Assembly: GCA_944363575.1 (NCBI GenBank)
Contig: CALVUJ010000024.1
Coordinates: forward strand, 62,001 to 126,000
DNA: 64,000 bases
Direction of reading: 5' to 3'
Source of the DNA: an uncultured Bacilli bacterium
GTDB taxonomy: Bacteria; Bacillota_I; Bacilli_A; RFN20; DUOF01
The notes under the pieces are model-generated. The model had not been told where the DNA came from, did no database searches, and saw only the letters and a list, made by a program, of their open reading frames with translations. This document shows positions 51,182 through 59,936 of the stretch, piece by piece (within the stretch, counting starts at the first letter, position 1; each line of letters starts with the position of its first letter). The translations under genes were made by a program, and so were the position numbers.

Positions 51182-52205
51182 TGGAGGAACTGGTGGGCAT
51201 ATTTATCCTGCTATTTCTTTAATAAAATATTTGGAAAATAACGGAGAAGAAGTATTATTCATAGGAGCCAAAAATAGATTGGAAGAGGAAATATCACAAA
51301 AAGAAGAAATTCCCTTCGTTGGTTTAGAATTCAATAAAAAGAATAAAATTAAATATATAATTAGTTTATTTAAATCATTAAAAAGAGTTTTAAAAATTAT
51401 AAATAAATATAAATTTGATATAGTTATAGGCTTTGGAAATTACATTAGCTTTCCAGTAGTTCTAGCAGCATACATAAAAAGAATTCCTATTATTTTACAT
51501 GAGCAAAATAGTGTCATGGGAAAAGCTAATTATTATTTAGGTTTCCTAGCTAAAAAAATAGGATATAGTCTACCTTTACTAAAACAACCACATAAACATA
51601 AATTAGTAAATGTAGGTAACCCTCGTTCCAATGAATGTATTAAGAGTTCTTCTAAATGCTTAAATTTAGATTATTCTAAAAAAAATGTTTTAATTTTCAT
51701 GGGAAGTTTGGGCTCATCATCTATTAATAAAGTTTTAAAACAATTTATTAAAGAAAAAAATGATGAATATGTCTATCATATAGTAACAGGTAAAGCACAT
51801 TATGAAGATTTTATACAAAGTGTTCCTATAAAAGATAATGTAAAACTATATCCATACATAGAAGACATGTTATCATTGATGAAAAAATGCGATTTAGTAA
51901 TAACTAGAAGTGGCGCTACTACTATAAGTGAAATTATTACCTTAGGATTACCAAGTATTCTTATTCCTAGCCCTTATGTTGCCCACAATCATCAATATTA
52001 TAATGCTAATTACTTATTAAAAAACGGTGCTTGCCTAATGATAGAAGAAAAAAATCTAACCTCAAAGCTACTACAAGAAAAAATCAATTATTTACTAAAC
52101 AATAGTGAAGAAAGAATAAGACTAAGAATTAATAGTTTAAAATTAGCGATTTTCAATTCCAATGAAAAGATATATAAACTTATTAAGGAGATACATCATG
52201 AATGA
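51162..52205 (+). CDS. murG: MurG lipid II synthase
   Basis: Transfers GlcNAc to lipid I on the inner membrane face. N-terminal SGGTGGHIYPA, the middle HEQNSVMGKANYYL, the UDP-GlcNAc site region FMGSLGSSSIN, and ITRSGATTISEI are standard. 347 residues. ATG 51162 follows AAGGAGAAG inside the spoVE end. It overlaps murB by 8 bp. Confidence 0.96.
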   Translation: MKILVTSGGTGGHIYPAISLIKYLENNGEEVLFIGAKNRLEEEISQKEEIPFVGLEFNKKNKIKYIISLFKSLKRVLKIINKYKFDIVIGFGNYISFPVVLAAYIKRIPIILHEQNSVMGKANYYLGFLAKKIGYSLPLLKQPHKHKLVNVGNPRSNECIKSSSKCLNLDYSKKNVLIFMGSLGSSSINKVLKQFIKEKNDEYVYHIVTGKAHYEDFIQSVPIKDNVKLYPYIEDMLSLMKKCDLVITRSGATTISEIITLGLPSILIPSPYVAHNHQYYNANYLLKNGACLMIEEKNLTSKLLQEKINYLLNNSEERIRLRINSLKLAIFNSNEKIYKLIKEIHHE

Positions 52206-53082
52206 TCTTTTTATTCAAGATATAAGAAAAATTAATCAAAAAATAATTACGTGCCATGCTTCTTTAAAAAATTTAAACACCATGAAAATAGATGGAAAAG
52301 TAAAGTACCTTATAAAACCAACAACTTTCCTTGAAACCAAAAAAGTTTTACAAGTCATCAAGAATTATCATATACCATATCATATAATAGGAAATGGCTC
52401 TAATATCCTTTTTACTAACAAAGAAAAAGAGTGTATCGTTAAATTAGCTTTTTCATTTAAACATCCTTTAAATATCTTATTAGCCAATGAATTAATTCCT
52501 GTTATTGCAGAAAAATTCTTAAAAAACAATTATAAAGGACTAGAATATATGTCAATGATACCTGCTAGTATAGGTGGTGCAATAGTCATGAATGCTGGCA
52601 GTTATAATCACCATCTAAGTGATATTATTGAATATGTATATTATCTAGATGAAAACTTGAATTTTAAAACTATAAATAAAGAAAACTGTTGCTTTCAATA
52701 TCGAAACAGCCTCTTTAAAAATAGTTCTAAAATAGTTTTAGGGTGCAAAGTTAAGTTAATAAATGAAAGTAACGAGATTCTAAAAAAGGTTATGCATGAG
52801 TGTTCTTTACTTAGAAAAAATAGTCAACCATTAGAATATCCCAATAGTGGATCAATTTTTAAAAATCCTTTCAAATATAAAGCATGGGAATTGATAGAAA
52901 AAGTAAACTTAAAAGGTTATAAAAAAAATGGAGCGATGATTAGTGAAAAACATGGTAATTTTATAGTTAATTATCATCTTGCTAAATATGAAGATATTTT
53001 GTATTTAATTAAAATAATAGAAGAAAAAGTAAAGAAAGAATTTAACATAGACTTAGAAAGAGAAATAATAATTATAGATTAA
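52198..53082 (+). CDS. murB: UDP-N-acetylenolpyruvoylglucosamine reductase MurB
   Basis: FAD-dependent reductase completing UDP-MurNAc. GNGSNILF (FAD site), PASIGGAIVMNAGSY, the YRNSLFKN block and the catalytic Ser in PNSGSIFKNP fit type IIb MurB of Gram-positives. 294 residues. AAGGAGAT before ATG 52198. Confidence 0.95.
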   Translation: MNDLFIQDIRKINQKIITCHASLKNLNTMKIDGKVKYLIKPTTFLETKKVLQVIKNYHIPYHIIGNGSNILFTNKEKECIVKLAFSFKHPLNILLANELIPVIAEKFLKNNYKGLEYMSMIPASIGGAIVMNAGSYNHHLSDIIEYVYYLDENLNFKTINKENCCFQYRNSLFKNSSKIVLGCKVKLINESNEILKKVMHECSLLRKNSQPLEYPNSGSIFKNPFKYKAWELIEKVNLKGYKKNGAMISEKHGNFIVNYHLAKYEDILYLIKIIEEKVKKEFNIDLEREIIIID

Positions 53083-53145
53083 ATTCATATCAATTGAATT
53101 ATATTTTTAAAAAGTGTATTCTAATATAGTAATGGAGTGAGTTTA

Positions 53146-53943
53146 ATGGACAGTAACACAACTACTTATACCAAGACTTTTTCTATTGATTTAGAAAGAA
53201 CTAATTATCACTTAAAACTGAAAAAAAGAAGGATAAAAAGAATTTTTGTAATAGTTATCTTATGGATTATGATTATTCTCTATTTTGTTACACCACTTAG
53301 CAAAGTTAATTTAAAAGTTACTGGTAATGTTTATTATAGTCAAGAAGAATTAAGAAAGATGTCTTATATAAATAAAAATGATTTTTGGTGGTTAGTTGAT
53401 GAAAAAAAAGTTATTAAAGTATTAGAATCCTATGAATACATTAGTCATGTTGAAGTAAAAAAAGGGATTACTGGAATAAAGATGAATATTACAGAAATAT
53501 ATCCAATTGGAGTAAAAAATAATAAATATATTTTAAATAATAGTGCTGTTATTGATAAAAGTGATTATCCATTGAATGATAAAATAACTAATCTTACTAA
53601 TTTTGATAGTATTGATAATGATGATTTAAATCAAGTTATTAATAAATATAATGAGGTAAATTTAGAAATTAGAGAAAAGATTAATAAGTTAGAAATTGTT
53701 AAAGATGCTAATGATTATAGTTATATTAAATTATATGGTAATGATGAAAGAGTAGGATATTTTGTAATAAAATGTGATTTAGTCTACTTAAATACCAAAT
53801 TTAATGAAAATAAATACTACAAAATTATAGAAGAAATAAGTAAAAAAGATGTAAAATATAGTGAAGATAAGCCATGTTTAGTTGCTTATCATTATCTAAA
53901 TGAAGAAGAATTTCATATAGTGGATGCCTTTGAGGAGGAGTAG
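53146..53943 (+). CDS. divIB: Cell-division protein DivIB/FtsQ
   Basis: A short cytoplasmic N-terminus, one membrane helix (about 34-53), a POTRA domain (VTGNVYYSQEELRKMSYINK) and a C-terminal beta domain; 265 residues. Part of the FtsL-FtsB/DivIC complex that activates septal wall synthesis. Position between murB and ftsA is the Bacillus one. ATG 53146 after GGAG. Confidence 0.9.
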   Translation: MDSNTTTYTKTFSIDLERTNYHLKLKKRRIKRIFVIVILWIMIILYFVTPLSKVNLKVTGNVYYSQEELRKMSYINKNDFWWLVDEKKVIKVLESYEYISHVEVKKGITGIKMNITEIYPIGVKNNKYILNNSAVIDKSDYPLNDKITNLTNFDSIDNDDLNQVINKYNEVNLEIREKINKLEIVKDANDYSYIKLYGNDERVGYFVIKCDLVYLNTKFNENKYYKIIEEISKKDVKYSEDKPCLVAYHYLNEEEFHIVDAFEEE

Positions 53944-53945
53944 TT

Positions 53946-55166
53946 ATGAATAGAAATCAAATTTTTACTACTATTGAATTTATTGATGATCTAATTAGAA
54001 TGACTATAGGAGAATATTATAACGATAAGTTTTATGTGTTTGATACATTTAAATGTAAATGTAACGGTTTAGATAAGACAAACATTGTTGATAAAGAAGA
54101 AGTAAAAAGAACCATTCTAGAATTAGTAAAACTTATTAAAGATAAAACGGAGATTATTGTTGAAGAATTAATTCTTTGTATGCCTAGTGAACATTTAATT
54201 ATCGAAAATTTTACTTCCACTTCACCTGTCAATAGTAAAAATTTCTTAATAAGTCAATATGATATTAATGAGGTTTATAAATCAACTAGTAGATATAGAC
54301 ATTCAGATGATAGAAAAATTATTGCTTTTGCTCCATTAGAGTATCAACTAGATGATGGACAAAAATTAGATATTGCCCCTATTGGATATAAATCAACAAC
54401 ATTTAAAACTTTATTTAATGTATTCATGTTACCTATTGATGTTTTTGATAGTTATATTGATGTAATTAATGAATGTGATTTGAAAGTCGATAAATATTAT
54501 CTAGATGCTGATTGTTTATATGCAAGTGTTTTTGAAGAAGACAATATTCTTTCTTCTATTTTAAATGTTGATAAATATAGTTGTAGTTTATATTTATACA
54601 AAAAAGGTAAATTACTAAATAAAATAAGTCTTACATATGGCACAAATATTATTGAAGAAGAAGTAGAAAAAACATTGCAAATTAATGATTACAATGAACT
54701 TAAAAAAATGATATATAATGTTGGAAGTTGTCTAGAATCATCTAATGATTATTTGAGTGTATGTCAAAATAGTGAAAATCGCTTTATTAGTGAAAAAGAG
54801 TTAAATGCTATTATTAATAGTTGCACTAGAAAACTTTTAAATGACTTGATTAGTATGGCTAATAAAGAAAGTACCCTTACTAATTTAGATGTTTACATTA
54901 CTGGTTATGGTGCAAATATTAGAGGAATTGATAAATTATTTAGCGATATATCTGGATGCAACGCAAGTATTTATGTTTCTTCAATATTAGGGTTAAATAA
55001 TGCTAGTTATTGTGAAACTATTGGATTAATAAAGTTAAATTATAAAAAAATAAGTCAAAATAAATATATAAATTTACAAAATGATAATTATAATGATATA
55101 ATTGTTAGTAGAGATAAAAACTCTAAATTTGATAAATTTATTTTAGATGAAGAAGAGTTAGATTAG
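53946..55166 (+). CDS. ftsA: Divergent FtsA-like division protein
   Basis: Named mainly by place, directly before ftsZ, and by length (406). An actin-like fold with the 1C-type region (about 85-160) is plausible. Known FtsA motifs are mostly changed: the first phosphate loop (DIGTS) reads EFIDD, the second (DIGGGTT) is NVDKYSC, while the adenosine motif remains partly as YITGYGANIRGI. The C-terminal amphipathic membrane helix of normal FtsA is not seen; the end is acidic (ILDEEELD). ATP binding and direct membrane binding are therefore doubtful. SepF is present in the same cluster and could anchor FtsZ. Confidence 0.8.
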   Translation: MNRNQIFTTIEFIDDLIRMTIGEYYNDKFYVFDTFKCKCNGLDKTNIVDKEEVKRTILELVKLIKDKTEIIVEELILCMPSEHLIIENFTSTSPVNSKNFLISQYDINEVYKSTSRYRHSDDRKIIAFAPLEYQLDDGQKLDIAPIGYKSTTFKTLFNVFMLPIDVFDSYIDVINECDLKVDKYYLDADCLYASVFEEDNILSSILNVDKYSCSLYLYKKGKLLNKISLTYGTNIIEEEVEKTLQINDYNELKKMIYNVGSCLESSNDYLSVCQNSENRFISEKELNAIINSCTRKLLNDLISMANKESTLTNLDVYITGYGANIRGIDKLFSDISGCNASIYVSSILGLNNASYCETIGLIKLNYKKISQNKYINLQNDNYNDIIVSRDKNSKFDKFILDEEELD

Positions 55167-55177
55167 GAGGAGTTTTA

Positions 55178-56305
55178 ATGGGTATTGAAGATAAGTTTGC
55201 TGATTTAGATACATATCAAAGTTTATGTACTATTAAAGTTGTTGGTGTTGGTGGTGCAGGAAATAATGCGGTAGATCACATGGTTGAGGTTGGTATTCCA
55301 GGAGTAGAGTTTTGGGTTGCTAATACCGATGTTCAAATGTTATCTAAATCAAAAGCAACAAATCGTATTATTTTAGGCGAGACTATAACTAAAGGTTTAG
55401 GGGCAGGTGCTAATCCAAGTGTTGGTAAAGAAGCTGCTCTTGAAAGTGAAGATAAAATAAGAGAAGCACTTGATGGTGCAGATATGGTTTTTATTGCAGC
55501 TGGAATGGGTGGAGGAACTGGTACTGGTGCTGCTCCAGTTTTTGCTAAAATTGCTAAAGAATTAGGTGCATTAACAATTGGTGTTGTTACTCGTCCATTT
55601 AGTTTTGAAGGCAAAAATCGTAGTTCACAAGCTAGCGAAGGAATTCAAAACCTAAAAGAAAACGTTGATTCATTAATCATTATTTCTAACGATCGCCTAT
55701 TACAAATGAATGGTTCATTACCTATTTCTGAATCATTTAAAAAAGCTGATGATATTTTGGGTCAAAGTGTTCGTACTATCACAGATTTAATTAGTACAAC
55801 AGGGTTAATTAATAGAGATTTTGCAGATGTAAGAACGGTTATGTATAATAAAGGTATTGCAATGATAGGTTTTGGAAGTGCAACTGGTCCTAATAAAGTT
55901 AGTGAAGCCACAAACAAAGCTATTTCATCTCCACTATTAGAAGCTTCTTTTCAAGGGGCAAGACAAGCAATTGTCAATATTACTGGTGGAACTGTTGCCT
56001 TATATGACGTTAATGATGTAACAGAAATTATCAGTGAAGCAGCTGGAAATGATATAAATATTATTTTTGGAATGTCTGAAGTTCCTGAATTAGGTGAAGA
56101 ATTAAGAGTTTCAGTTATTGCTACCGATTTTGATGAAGCAAGCATTGCTAAGAATGAAGCGGTATACAAAAAGAGTTCTCCTCTTGAATATCAGCAAACA
56201 ACTTTACTAATTGATGATTCAACTAAAGAAAATGCTGAAGAAATAGAGGAAAAAGAAGAAAAAGAAAATTATAAAGAAGATTTAATTCCAGATTTCTTAA
56301 AGTAA
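55178..56305 (+). CDS. ftsZ: Cell-division GTPase FtsZ
   Basis: Tubulin-like protein forming the Z ring. GVGGAGNNAVDHM near the start, GGGTGTGAAP (the GTP signature), the T7-loop region with NRDFADVRTVM, a variable linker of Glu/Lys and the conserved C-terminal peptide EDLIPDFLK that binds SepF and FtsA; 375 residues. AGGAGG before the start. A terminator follows, separating it from spoIIGA. Confidence 0.98.
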   Translation: MGIEDKFADLDTYQSLCTIKVVGVGGAGNNAVDHMVEVGIPGVEFWVANTDVQMLSKSKATNRIILGETITKGLGAGANPSVGKEAALESEDKIREALDGADMVFIAAGMGGGTGTGAAPVFAKIAKELGALTIGVVTRPFSFEGKNRSSQASEGIQNLKENVDSLIIISNDRLLQMNGSLPISESFKKADDILGQSVRTITDLISTTGLINRDFADVRTVMYNKGIAMIGFGSATGPNKVSEATNKAISSPLLEASFQGARQAIVNITGGTVALYDVNDVTEIISEAAGNDINIIFGMSEVPELGEELRVSVIATDFDEASIAKNEAVYKKSSPLEYQQTTLLIDDSTKENAEEIEEKEEKENYKEDLIPDFLK

Positions 56306-56327
56306 ACGAGTTTAACTCGTTTTTTTT
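56304..56327 (+). terminator. Rho-independent terminator of the dcw cluster
   Basis: AAACGAGT pairs with ACTCGTTT around a very short loop, followed by further T. Confidence 0.8.
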
Positions 56328-56343
56328 ATATTTAGAACTAAAA

Positions 56344-56375
56344 ATCGACATTTTTTACAATACATCTACTATAAA
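56344..56375 (+). promoter_or_regulatory. Candidate Spo0A-dependent promoter of spoIIGA-sigE
   Basis: ATCGACA (56344-56350) is a 6-of-7 match to the reverse Spo0A box TTCGACA and includes the -35-like TCGACA; TATAAA (56370-56375) follows after 19 bp, a long spacer as at the Bacillus spoIIG promoter. Ribosome site AGGTGAT follows. Confidence 0.5.
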
Positions 56376-56394
56376 CTTAATATAGGTGATACAA

Positions 56395-57126
56395 ATGAAT
56401 GCCTATATTGATTTATCATATCTATTTCATCTTTTTTTATGCTTATCAAGTATAAAATTAATGAAAATTATTATTAATGAAAGTTTAAGTAAAAGAAAAA
56501 TAATATTTTTTCTAATAACTAGCATTATTATTTATTTTAATGTTTTGATTATGCCTTATGAAAGTATTTACTTAAATACCTTTTACTATTTATTAATTTT
56601 TTTACTGTTATTTAAGAAATCATTTTTAAAGCCTTTATTAGTATTTCTTTTCGCGTACTATAGCCAAGCATCAATTATAAGAATTTTTACCAATAATATT
56701 TACTTTTATAAAGGGATAATGATGTTAAATACTCCTAAAAGTTTCTCTTATATATTAATAATTCCAATTATATTAATAATAATTGAACTAGTAACAAGAA
56801 GTATAAAATCTTTAATTTTCTTAAAAAAATATCGTTATGAAGTTAAAGTAACAATTAAAGATAAAATATATAATTTAAAAGCTTACTTTGATAGTGGGAA
56901 TACTCTTAAATTTAATAATTTACCTGTTATTTTCTTAACAGATGAATTAAAAGATAAAAATATAGATTATGAGCAATTTGTAGTAGATGGTATTGGAAAA
57001 GAAAATAGCGAATATTTAAAAGGAAAAATATTATTTAAGAATAAGGAAAAAGAAGTATATTGTGCCTATGTTAAAAAGAAAAGTTTTAATGGATGTAAGT
57101 GTTTGTTGAATGTTTATTTATTATAG
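56395..57126 (+). CDS. spoIIGA: Sigma-E processing protease SpoIIGA
   Basis: Membrane aspartic protease of the septum that activates pro-SigE after the forespore signal SpoIIR. Five N-terminal membrane helices (to about residue 145) and a cytoplasmic domain with the aspartic-protease motif AYFDSGNTL and the pattern VIFLTDEL. 243 residues, shorter than the ~309 of Bacillus. AGGTGAT precedes ATG 56395. The next gene is its substrate, sigE, 15 bp away. Confidence 0.9.
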   Translation: MNAYIDLSYLFHLFLCLSSIKLMKIIINESLSKRKIIFFLITSIIIYFNVLIMPYESIYLNTFYYLLIFLLLFKKSFLKPLLVFLFAYYSQASIIRIFTNNIYFYKGIMMLNTPKSFSYILIIPIILIIIELVTRSIKSLIFLKKYRYEVKVTIKDKIYNLKAYFDSGNTLKFNNLPVIFLTDELKDKNIDYEQFVVDGIGKENSEYLKGKILFKNKEKEVYCAYVKKKSFNGCKCLLNVYLL

Positions 57127-57141
57127 AAAGGGGAAATAAAA

Positions 57142-57837
57142 ATGAAAATCTTAGAAAAAATTAAATTAATTATTAGAAAGTATTTTTTAGATGGTGAAGT
57201 TTATTACATAAATGGTAATGAAACCTTATTGCCTCCATTAGAAAAAGAGGAAGAAAGTTTGCTTTTAGAAAAAAGTATAAATGGAGATATCGAAGCACGT
57301 AATAAATTAATAGAGCATAATCTTCGTTTAGTAGTTTATGTTGCCAAAAGATTTGAAACTAATTCTTTTAATTTGGAAGATTTAATAAGTATTGGAACAT
57401 TAGGGTTAATTAAAGCAATTTCTACCTTTAAAAGCGATAAAAACATTAAACTAGCAACTTATGCTTCAAGATGCATTGAAAATGAAATACTTATGTTTTT
57501 AAGGAAAAAATCCAAGACAAACAGAGAAATTTCACTAGATGAGCCATTAAAAATGGATTATGATGGAAATGAATTATTACTTAGTGATGTTTTAGGAACA
57601 GATTCTAATGAAATAAGTGATAATTTAGTTAATGAAGAGAAAAAAGAAGCTTTGTATCACGCTATTGAGAGTTTAAAAGAGAGAGAAAAACTTATACTAA
57701 AAATGAGATTTGGTTTATTTGAATGCGAAGAAATGACTCAAAAAGATGTAGCAGATACCTTGGGAATATCACAATCTTATATTTCTAGACTTGAAAAAAG
57801 AATTATTAAAAAACTAAAAAACAAACTTGTTAAATAA
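57142..57837 (+). CDS. sigE: Sporulation sigma factor SigE (pro-form)
   Basis: Mother-cell sigma factor. The N-terminal pro-sequence (about 20 residues, basic and amphipathic) precedes [16 protein letters not shown], close to the Bacillus processing area. Region 2 ([31 protein letters not shown]) and region 4 ([22 protein letters not shown]) are classical; 231 residues. It shares a transcript with spoIIGA. It should direct spoVID-type genes. Confidence 0.96.
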   Translation: MKILEKIKLIIRKYFLDGEVYYINGNETLLPPLEKEEESLLLEKSINGDIEARNKLIEHNLRLVVYVAKRFETNSFNLEDLISIGTLGLIKAISTFKSDKNIKLATYASRCIENEILMFLRKKSKTNREISLDEPLKMDYDGNELLLSDVLGTDSNEISDNLVNEEKKEALYHAIESLKEREKLILKMRFGLFECEEMTQKDVADTLGISQSYISRLEKRIIKKLKNKLVK

Positions 57838-57839
57838 CT

Positions 57840-57867
57840 GAATAAAGAATATTTTTTTGGGAATACT
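57840..57867 (+). promoter_or_regulatory. SigF/SigG-like promoter of sigG
   Basis: GGGAATACT (57859-57867) fits the SigF -10 consensus GGnrAnAnT at every fixed base; GAATA (57840-57844) fits four of five bases of the -35 GywTA with a 14-bp spacer. In Bacillus sigG has a SigF promoter in this same gap. Confidence 0.55.
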
Positions 57868-57890
57868 CCTACTAGAAAGTGGGAGAAAAT

Positions 57891-58670
57891 ATGGCCAAAC
57901 ATAAAGTAGAAATTACGGGCATTAAAACAACAAATTTACATGTTTTACAAAACGAAGAAACAATTGAATTATTAAAAAAATATAAAGAGAGTAATGACAA
58001 TCTTCTTCTTGAAAAAATAATTATGGGTAATATGAAACTAATATTATCTGTAATTAAAAACTTTGCTAATAGGTGTGATAATCAGGATGATTTATTTCAA
58101 ATAGGATGCATAGGTTTAATAAAAGCTATTAATAATTTTGATATTCAATTTAATTTAAAATTTTCTACTTATGCTGTACCTATGATTATAGGTGAAATAA
58201 AAAGATATTTAAGAGATAATACACCAGTTAGAATATCTAGACAGATAAAAGATTTGGCATATAAAAGCTTAAAAGCAAGGGAAGAATATATAGAAAATAA
58301 TCATCAAGAACCAGATAACAATACTTTAGCAAACTTACTAAATGTAGAAACAAGTGATATACAAGAAGCATTAAATTCAACTCAAAGTATTGTTTCATTA
58401 TACGATACAGTATATGGCGAAGGAGATGAAAGTATTTTAATAATTGATCAATTAAAAGATGAAACACAAAGCAATGAGAAAACAATTAACTATATTACTT
58501 TAAAAGATGCTGTTTCAAAACTTAATGATAATCAAAAAGAAATAATTAAAAACAGATACTATCTTGGGAAAACACAATTTGAAATAGCAAATGAATTTAA
58601 TATTTCACAAGCTCAAGTGTCAAGAATAGAAAAAAGTGCTATTGATTCATTAAAATCATTTTTTTATTAA
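57891..58670 (+). CDS. sigG: Forespore sigma factor SigG
   Basis: Late forespore sigma factor. The start MAKHKVEITGIKTTNLHVLQ matches the Bacillus SigG N-terminus; region 2 (FQIGCIGLIKAINNFDIQF), region 3 and region 4 (GKTQFEIANEFNISQAQVSR) follow; 259 residues, as usual. ATG follows GGGAGAA. It can be read from sigE and from its own promoter. Confidence 0.95.
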   Translation: MAKHKVEITGIKTTNLHVLQNEETIELLKKYKESNDNLLLEKIIMGNMKLILSVIKNFANRCDNQDDLFQIGCIGLIKAINNFDIQFNLKFSTYAVPMIIGEIKRYLRDNTPVRISRQIKDLAYKSLKAREEYIENNHQEPDNNTLANLLNVETSDIQEALNSTQSIVSLYDTVYGEGDESILIIDQLKDETQSNEKTINYITLKDAVSKLNDNQKEIIKNRYYLGKTQFEIANEFNISQAQVSRIEKSAIDSLKSFFY

Positions 58671-58700
58671 TAATTCATATAATTAAAATAGGTGATTATC

Positions 58701-58940
58701 GTGAAATTAAAACATTTAAAAAAAAGAAGTATAATAAATGTTTATAACGGAAATTTCATGGGATATATCATAGATGTTAATATCAAATTACCAGAAGGTA
58801 ATCTTGAATCCTTAATTATAAAATTACCCTTTTTTAAAAGAATAACTAAAACATTTTCTAAAAACACTTTTACAATTCCTTGGAATAATATAGTTTCTAT
58901 TGGAAAAGATGTAATTTTAGTAAATATAATTGATAATTAA
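58701..58940 (+). CDS. ylmC: YlmC/YmxH-type PRC-barrel sporulation protein
   Basis: A 79-residue PRC-barrel-like beta protein (RSIINVYNGNFMGYIIDVNI, WNNIVSIGKDVILVNI). In Bacillus ylmC lies between sigG and sepF, and the YlmC/YmxH family is linked to sporulation. GTG 58701 is chosen after AGGTGAT. Function is poorly known. A promoter for sepF overlaps its end. Confidence 0.82.
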   Translation: MKLKHLKKRSIINVYNGNFMGYIIDVNIKLPEGNLESLIIKLPFFKRITKTFSKNTFTIPWNNIVSIGKDVILVNIIDN

Positions 58941-58957
58941 CTAATTTTTTGTATAAT
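58930..58957 (+). promoter_or_regulatory. Sigma-A promoter of sepF
   Basis: TTGATA (58930-58935), 16-bp spacer, TATAAT (58952-58957), inside and after the ylmC end; GAGGTG follows. It would allow sepF expression in vegetative cells without sporulation sigma factors. Confidence 0.6.
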
Positions 58958-58979
58958 AAAATAAATAGAGGTGTTCTTA

Positions 58980-59312
58980 ATGGGGTTTTTAAATAAATTA
59001 AAAAACAAGTTATTTCCAGAGGAAAAAGAGATATTATATTATGAAAATAATAGTGCTAAAAAAGAAAATAGATTTATTAATGAGTCTTTACTAGAAAATA
59101 ACATTGTTAAGTTCACTCCTAAATCTTTTGCGGATACTCAACAAATAAGTGATACTTTAAAAAAAGGTAATACCGTTGTAGTGGATATAAGTGAATTAGA
59201 TAAAAGTGAAGCATTAAGGATGATCGATTTTTTAGGTGGGGTCATGTATGCCTTAAATGGAGATATGAAAAGAATAAATAAGACTGTTTTTGAATTTAGT
59301 ACCCCAAAATAA
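58980..59312 (+). CDS. sepF: Cell-division protein SepF
   Basis: Membrane anchor of FtsZ that bends and aligns protofilaments. The N-terminal amphipathic helix (MGFLNKLKNKLF), a flexible acidic middle and the C-terminal domain with ISDTLKKGNTVVVDISELDK, FLGGVMYALNGD fit SepF; 110 residues, shorter than usual because of a short linker. Given the divergent FtsA it may be the main anchor. Confidence 0.93.
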   Translation: MGFLNKLKNKLFPEEKEILYYENNSAKKENRFINESLLENNIVKFTPKSFADTQQISDTLKKGNTVVVDISELDKSEALRMIDFLGGVMYALNGDMKRINKTVFEFSTPK

Positions 59313-59373
59313 CTTGAATACAATATAATGACAACAGAGAAAAATAAAAAATAGTTTAATTATATTAATTGTA

Positions 59374-59402
59374 TTGCCATAAACTTTGCTTTTTGCTATA
59401 AT
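59374..59402 (+). promoter_or_regulatory. Promoter of tRNA-Leu
   Basis: TTGCCA (59374-59379), 17-bp spacer, TATAAT (59397-59402) with extended TGC, 8 bp before the tRNA. Confidence 0.7.
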
Positions 59403-59410
59403 TGTGACAT

Positions 59411-59495
59411 GCGCAAATGGCGGAATGGTAGACGCAGTGGACTCAAAATCCACCGGTTAACAGCCATGAGGGTTCGAGTCCCTCTCTGCGCACCA
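59411..59495 (+). tRNA. tRNA-Leu (anticodon CAA), CCA encoded
   Basis: Anticodon stem GTGGA/TCCAC around CTCAAAA gives CAA (codon TTG). Class II variable arm (GGTTAACAGCC) and T arm GAGGG/CCCTC follow. The acceptor GCGCAAA against TCTGCGC has one A-C mismatch at the sixth pair. Encoded CCA. Confidence 0.92.
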
Positions 59496-59539
59496 GATTG
59501 ATAGGAAACTTGAACACTTTGTTTCGAGAGTAATAAATG

Positions 59540-59564
59540 CTAACTAGAAATAGTTAGTTTTTTT
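59540..59564 (+). terminator. Rho-independent terminator after tRNA-Leu
   Basis: CTAACTA pairs with TAGTTAG around GAAA, followed by seven T. Confidence 0.85.
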
Positions 59565-59785
59565 GTACTTAAGAAATGGAGTTGATTATATATTTGAGTT
59601 AGAAACAAAAAAAATTAGAGATAAGTAAAACACTAAAGAGAAAGATAGAAATGATATGTAGGTTTGCTAGTGTTAAATATGAACTGATAAGTGATGTATT
59701 AAATCAGTTAAAAATAGTAATTTGTCTCTCAGGTTGTAATTTTAAATTTAAATAAAATGAGTAAATAATTGTATAAGATTTAGAG
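59565..59785. other. Gene-free spacer with a broken small frame
   Basis: No intact gene is seen. A frame from ATG 59576 to the stop at 59753-59755 is broken only by TAG at 59600-59602 and could be a dead small gene; its reading (KIEMICRFASVKYEL) matches nothing I know. In such AT-rich DNA chance frames of this size are common. Confidence 0.4.
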
Positions 59786-59817
59786 TGAGTATATTAGTTT
59801 TGATATGCTCATTTTTT
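59786..59817 (+). terminator. Terminator-like hairpin without a gene upstream
   Basis: TGAGTATAT pairs with ATATGCTCA (one G-T pair) around an 8-base loop, followed by six T. It may be left from a lost gene between here and tRNA-Leu. Confidence 0.6.
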
Positions 59818-59876
59818 ATTAACTAACGTAGAATTTCTCATACCTCCTTTATTAATTATGTAAAATGAGCAAAATG

Positions 59877-59904
59877 TTGTAAAATATAGTTGTAGTTTTA
59901 TATT
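59877..59904 (+). promoter_or_regulatory. Promoter of the TetR/ABC operon
   Basis: TTGTAA (59877-59882), 16-bp spacer, TATATT (59899-59904); AGGAGGT follows before the first gene. Confidence 0.55.
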
Positions 59905-59907
59905 GCA

Positions 59908-59922
59908 ATACTTCTAAAGTAT
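59908..59922. promoter_or_regulatory. Palindrome at the start site, candidate TetR operator
   Basis: ATACTT-CTA-AAGTAT is a perfect 15-bp palindrome with a 3-base centre, placed where transcription should begin. The second gene of the operon is a TetR-type repressor, so autoregulation is likely. Confidence 0.5.
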
Positions 59923-59936
59923 AGGAGGTAATTGTC

